From positions 2,785,586 through 2,849,585 of the forward strand of contig JANPYM010000005.1 in NCBI GenBank assembly GCA_025890175.1: a stretch of 64,000 nt of DNA, read 5' to 3'. Of this stretch, positions 59,895 to 64,000 are shown piece by piece (the stretch's first letter is position 1; every line of letters begins with the position of its first letter). Position numbers and translations under genes: made by a program. The notes under the pieces are model-generated. The model saw only the letters and a program-made list of their open reading frames with translations. It did not search any database and was not told where the DNA came from. The DNA comes from Ciborinia camelliae (lineage: Eukaryota > Ascomycota > Leotiomycetes > Helotiales > Sclerotiniaceae).

Positions 59895-61568
59895 TTACCT
59901 TCCCCTGCCCCTTCCTCTTCCCCTTCCGGCCCTTATTTGATCCCTCCTCCAAGATTCTTCCCTCTCTTCCCATTTTCGCCTCGTTTCCTCCAGTATCATT
60001 CGAGGTGTTTTACCAGCTACGTTACACTGACGATCAAGATCACATCCAGCATCCAAAAAGACACCCATCACCTCGTCCTGTAATCTCATCAAATCAGCGT
60101 TTGTCCAACGCATATGCCCATCGCGATAGGATCCACTGGTCAAACGCCTTTTATCATTCATATAATACCCGCTCGCTGCTTCATGTAGTGGCGTGTTCCC
60201 TTGAGAATTTCTGGCATGGAGATCGGCGCCTCGGCTGATGAGAAATCGCACGGCTTCGATATAACGCAAATTACTCGCTGCAAAGTGAAGAGCGGTATTG
60301 CCATCTGCATCAGCGTCATTGAGACCCGCGCCATTCGCCAGAAGGAGTTCCATCAGTGCCGTATCCTTAGTTACTAAATGTAGCGGTGTTTGTCCTTTTT
60401 TATTTCGTAGGCCCGCGTCTGCGCCGTGTTCGAGCAAGAGCTTGACAATAGCCCGTGCAACAAAGGAATGTTCGCTGCCGCTTTTTGCCTCTCCAGATGA
60501 TGCGAGATGCAAGGCCGTGTTTCCTCGCTTATCTGGAATGTTGATAGAGCTGGGATTGCTGCCTTTCAAGAGTAACTTAATGGTATCGGTAGCTTGGGCA
60601 ACAATATCGTCTCTGGCCCAAACTTCATTCTCAGGCTGATTGAAGCTCCCGGCGGCCCAATGAAGGGGAAGTGATTCGGAACTATCTCGGCATAATAACA
60701 GATCTGAAATTTCGATGCCGCTGCCTCGATGGTCAAGCAGGATTTGGATGCCTTCGAAATTCAGATACAAGCTAGCCACATGAAGAGGAGTGAAATCTTG
60801 GAGAAGCTTTTCATCGCATCCAGACCAAGACTCTAGCTCTCTTGTTGTCTTTGCATAAATGTCTGCACCTTCATCGATGAGACGTTTCACCAATTCAGGA
60901 CTCGCCCTAGAGATGGCTAGACTGAGAACCGTTTTATGAATGTTCGCATAATTTGTCGCATCACGAGCGCAAGCACCTCGGTCAAGTAGAAGTTGCATTA
61001 GCTCGTCACTACGAGCCACGTGATGGCGTAGGTTTCCTTCTGGTTCACTCGATGCTGGCAGCATGTCCGGAAGATGCGGGGTAAACGAAGCAGCAGCACA
61101 GAGCAAGGCCGTCATGTCCCATTTCCGGGCGTGAATATCAACATATGCAGGTTGACAATTCAACAAAAAACGTGCCACATCGAGATGAGATCTACTGCTG
61201 GCCACATTTAATAGAAGATAATCTGTTGAGTTTGGAGCCTCGAGTTGAGCTGGAGTTCCATGGATAGCGTGATGCTCCAGAAGTATGCGAAGACAATCGG
61301 TAGATGCATAATAGGTCGCGGTGTAGAAAGGGTCCGTGTAAATGGCTAGATCTGCCGCCAGGCCGCGCATGGGTTCTCTGAGCAAGTATTGCTTCAATGC
61401 AGACACGTCATTGAGCTGGATAATACGACATATAAGGGCGTTTCCGTATTCACCCTTTTCGTAGAGGGCTGTGGTGCCATCATGGTCAAACAGAGCGATG
61501 GATGTAATATTATCTGGCTGATAGAATTCGTGATAGGGTGATAATGGTAGGGGTTGTTGTGCAGTCAT
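59895..61568 (-). CDS. Ankyrin-repeat protein
   Basis: A single exon of 557 residues. Divergent repeats occupy the N-terminal half (LRILLEHHAIHG, LDVARFLLNCQPAYVDIHAR, LVKRLIDEGADIYAKT). Canonical ones lie at about 340-470: GNTALHLASSG, GQTPLHLVTKD, GNTALHFAASN, FLISRGADLHARNSQGNTPL. A last unit (FLDAGCDLDRQCNVAGKTP) precedes a charged helix (RRKWEEREESWRRD) and a GRGRGRGR tail. Ankyrin arrays mediate protein binding. There is no catalytic, membrane or effector domain, so no specific function can be given. No introns or disruptions were seen. Confidence 0.9.
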   Translation of the reverse strand: MTAQQPLPLSPYHEFYQPDNITSIALFDHDGTTALYEKGEYGNALICRIIQLNDVSALKQYLLREPMRGLAADLAIYTDPFYTATYYASTDCLRILLEHHAIHGTPAQLEAPNSTDYLLLNVASSRSHLDVARFLLNCQPAYVDIHARKWDMTALLCAAASFTPHLPDMLPASSEPEGNLRHHVARSDELMQLLLDRGACARDATNYANIHKTVLSLAISRASPELVKRLIDEGADIYAKTTRELESWSGCDEKLLQDFTPLHVASLYLNFEGIQILLDHRGSGIEISDLLLCRDSSESLPLHWAAGSFNQPENEVWARDDIVAQATDTIKLLLKGSNPSSINIPDKRGNTALHLASSGEAKSGSEHSFVARAIVKLLLEHGADAGLRNKKGQTPLHLVTKDTALMELLLANGAGLNDADADGNTALHFAASNLRYIEAVRFLISRGADLHARNSQGNTPLHEAASGYYMNDKRRLTSGSYRDGHMRWTNADLMRLQDEVMGVFLDAGCDLDRQCNVAGKTPRMILEETRRKWEEREESWRRDQIRAGRGRGRGRGR

Positions 61569-61804
61569 TTTTGATTTTGTCAGAAACTAGGAGGTATACA
61601 CATTAGACGTGGTGAGACTTGGAAGAAAGAGCGGAACAAGCAGCTGTTATATAATGTTTTAAGCGAACCTGGTATTCACGTGACGAACAATCCACTCGCT
61701 AACACTTGCTAGTTTCAAGAATTAGTACCTAATTACAGATTTATTTTTGTTTATTTTACAATTATTACAATTATTTCAATCAGTCCGCCCATTTCCTTTT
61801 CTCA
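61569..61804. other. Short intergenic region
   Basis: Promoter of the ankyrin gene and 3' UTR side of the chitinase-like gene. It contains the 3-copy TTACAATTA-like tract near 61755-61775. Confidence 0.5.
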
Positions 61805-64000
61805 TCATCCCGAGGTTCCCGTGGGTGCTGAGTTTATATCTGGTGCAGAACCCCCGTCCGGAAGCCAATTCTGCTGAAACCCACCATATTCAGGATCGAG
61901 ATTGGTATTTCCATTAAATCCACCTACAAGTTCGAAACCACCTTGATCCCCTGGTAATGACGGCCATAGATATTGCAAATTAGTAAGACTCGTAATTCCT
62001 TGCTCATATATCCAAAGATTCTATCAAAATTTGCATTAGTTTATGATTATTAAAACCGGTTATGATCATCGAGAACGGTGGTATTTGGACTGGTGGATAT
62101 GCAATTGATAGTTACACTTACAAATGAATTTACAAGGGTAGCCCCCACAGAAGGTCGAATGGATGCTTGAACAGCAGCGTTCAAGTCTAGACCTATATAC
62201 ATTCTGGTCTGGATATCATCGCCTATAGGACAAGACAGAGCTTGGGTGCGTGCATTGTAATTAGCCATGTTGCCGGTATTTGTGCCCCCTACATAATTGG
62301 AAGAATAGCGAAACTCTACTCGGGGCTCGAGTGTGCCGTCACCAGATCGAGGGGGATTTCTATTGACGGTTTGGCCATGATATACAGTTATGGTGCCGAC
62401 GCCCAGATGCCAAAACGTCTCGTCATTCGTGATCTCTTGTCTAAATGTGTATCGATCCAGGGGGATATGTAAATGAAATACGATCCAGCGATCGGCTGCA
62501 ACTGTATGTGTGGTGTCGGCATAGGCGGCACGCTGAGCTGCCGTAGGAGCCACGCCTGCAGTAGGACCGATCCAAAAGGCCAGCTCTAAAATAACTTGAG
62601 CACCTGTTGGATTGAGCCAGCGAAGGTAATGCAGGGACAAATCACCCTGAAATATAGTCAGCAATTGAGACTTTCCTCCGGTTTTGCTAAAACCGCCTCT
62701 GGTTTTAATAGACGACGCCTATTCTAATAATCAGAACCGGTCCTAATCATCAAGACCGGTCCTAATAATCTTGAACAGTTCTGATTATCAAAACCGGCTC
62801 TAACAATCGAGGCCAGTTTTGATAATCAAAGTTAGTAATAATAATCCAAATCTTTCAAATGAACAAAATAACATACGTTTAATACGCCTCTAATGGCTTG
62901 AGAAATAGACGGCTGGAGTCCATCAGGGGTACGGGCAGTTGTAACAACTTCATCGAGTCTTCGGGCCGAGATATCTCGTTTGGTGGTTACGAGATCATCC
63001 CAGGAACCGGTATCATCATCAGGACCCAAGCACAAAATTGATGAATCTGTCTGTAGGTTTTCGAGTCCGTTGGCCGCATCAGCGATGTTACAAAGCATGT
63101 CGGTTAGCAAGCTATCGGTCGCATACTCAGGATCTCCCGTCCAAGCGTTCGGGTAGAGTGTGTTCCTAAGAACGGTGTAATTCATGCTAGCGAATCCAGC
63201 ATTACTGGTATCGTCGTTCCAGATCGCCGTCAAGTCAGTTCGGGGATATTGAGACGTAATCCACGTCGAAAGAATGGGCAACAAAACTTCGAGAGTAATG
63301 CCTTGGTCGGTGGCTCGCTCCTCTAGCGATATGCTTCGCTTCCACCCCAAAGGATCGGAGGAGAAAGAGGCGCTGTACTCAGCTTCAAAACCGCCAGGGC
63401 ATATAGGTGCCGCCAAGTATTTCTGGAGATAGGCATCGAACTCCTTTGCTGTAGTGTCTTGGTAGGTGGGTGCTCGCGGACTTGTGGTGGATGTCGTAAC
63501 GGTCCCGCCACAACAATATGCCTCCTTACCCCAAATGCAATTTGCAACGTTAGGCGTTTGTCCAAAATCATCCTGTTCGGCAATCCGAATCGTGCCTGAA
63601 GGGCAAGTGTCGCTACAGTATTTCTCATTCGTAAATGCCACCTGAAAACCAGCCCAAGCGCAGTTGGTGAAGGCATCCGGGACGGAGTCGGCGCAGCAGT
63701 AGTTGTATTTCTTTTTTCCACTGCACGATGATTTTCGACCGCCCCAGCCCGCGCGGGACCCTACGACAAAATTCGAATAGCCTGATGGGCACGTGTCATC
63801 GCTTTCGCAGCTCGAAGTCCACGCGCACTCGGAATACGGCTTTGTCGAGGCTGTAGTAGTACAGCAAGCCGATTGATAGCCTGACTTGCATCCGGCGGAA
63901 TTGGTTCCCACTTCAGCTTCGCCGCTGTTGCAGCCGCCCTTGCATTTACCATTGTTATGGAAGCCGCGCCATTGACAAGTCGGTACGTCGGTTGAAGTAG
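61805..64000 (-). CDS. C-terminal part of a GH18 chitinase / killer-toxin-subunit-like protein (5' end outside window)
   Basis: The frame is open to the window edge, so the catalytic domain, if present, lies beyond 64000. Exons seen are 64000-62877, 62646-62122 and 62020-61805 (stop). The visible part starts with Cys-rich modules with repeated ECAW/NCAW, CCGG, CPSG and ACC patterns (CQWRGFHNNGKCKGGCNSGE; ECAWTSSCESDDTCPSGYSN). These are typical of the region after the GH18 domain in large fungal subgroup-C chitinases with LysM/chitin-binding modules, related to killer-toxin alpha/beta subunits. A linker and an extracellular-type domain of about 250 residues (LRWLNPTGAQVILELAFWIG) follow. Such proteins are secreted or wall-bound and act on chitin. 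The assignment depends on this tail alone. Both introns contain the same 19-bp tandem unit. Confidence 0.7.
62044..62081. repeat. Two 19-bp repeat units in the last intron of the chitinase-like gene
   Basis: Units TGATTATTAAAACCGGTTA and TGATCATCGAGAACGGTGG are contiguous, in the same phase and orientation as the six units in the preceding intron (62725-62838). Confidence 0.8.
62725..62838. repeat. Six-unit 19-bp minisatellite inside an intron
   Basis: Six contiguous 19-bp units, for example TAATAATCAGAACCGGTCC, TAATCATCAAGACCGGTCC and TGATTATCAAAACCGGCTC, within the 230-bp intron 62647-62876. Two partial, more diverged copies may precede the array. Confidence 0.85.

Overview
This is nuclear DNA of a filamentous ascomycete (Pezizomycotina). 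Genes carry several short introns, mostly 45-110 bp, with GTAAGT/GTATGT donors and YAG acceptors. Families include an Sda1-type ribosome-assembly factor, ribosomal protein S5, a peroxisomal alcohol oxidase, a LaeA-type methyltransferase, a NB-ARC/TPR fungal NLR-like protein and a GH18-type chitinase C-terminus. The many TAGG, GATG and polypyrimidine microsatellites and the general flavour of the proteins suggest a Leotiomycete, perhaps near Botrytis/Sclerotinia. That placement is an impression from memory, not a test.

Layout. 1-2.2 kb: low-complexity sequence. 2.2-4.0 kb: membrane-anchored indoleamine-2,3-dioxygenase-like gene (-). 6.6-10.2 kb: a divergent pair, LaeA-type methyltransferase (-) and DHA2-type MFS transporter (+). 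10.5-15 kb: a decay zone with a wrecked tyrosinase gene, a secreted-protein relic and a twice-frameshifted NmrA/isoflavone-reductase-like gene. 16.7-18.5 kb: a bZIP transcription factor (-). 18.5-28.6 kb: about 10 kb without a recognisable gene, full of microsatellites and copies of the palindrome TACCTAGGTA. It contains a 10-N gap flanked by a nearly perfect 1.07-kb direct duplication, probably two unmerged contig ends. 28.6-39 kb: a small Cys-rich protein, alcohol oxidase (13 exons), a single-pass membrane protein and the NLR-like protein, all on the minus strand. 39.7-40.1 kb: an almost pure A/T block with a large inverted repeat. 40.3-48.1 kb: SDA1 (+), a hypothetical gene (+), a degraded gene (-) and RPS5 (-). 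48.5-54.6 kb: gene relics, an intact GNAT acetyltransferase (-) and a broken MFS transporter (+). 55.9-64 kb: a type I membrane protein (+), a Cys-containing hypothetical (-), an ankyrin-repeat protein (-) and the 3' end of a chitin-binding/GH18-like gene (-) that runs off the window.

How the genes relate. The methyltransferase/MFS pair shares one promoter region and may serve one small-molecule pathway (inference). SDA1 and RPS5 are both ribosome-related housekeeping genes 4.5 kb apart. No obvious operon-like logic links the rest. Five loci are clearly or probably pseudogenes, so gene decay is a feature of the window. The most unusual structure seen is a 19-bp minisatellite unit present in two adjacent introns of the chitinase-like gene.
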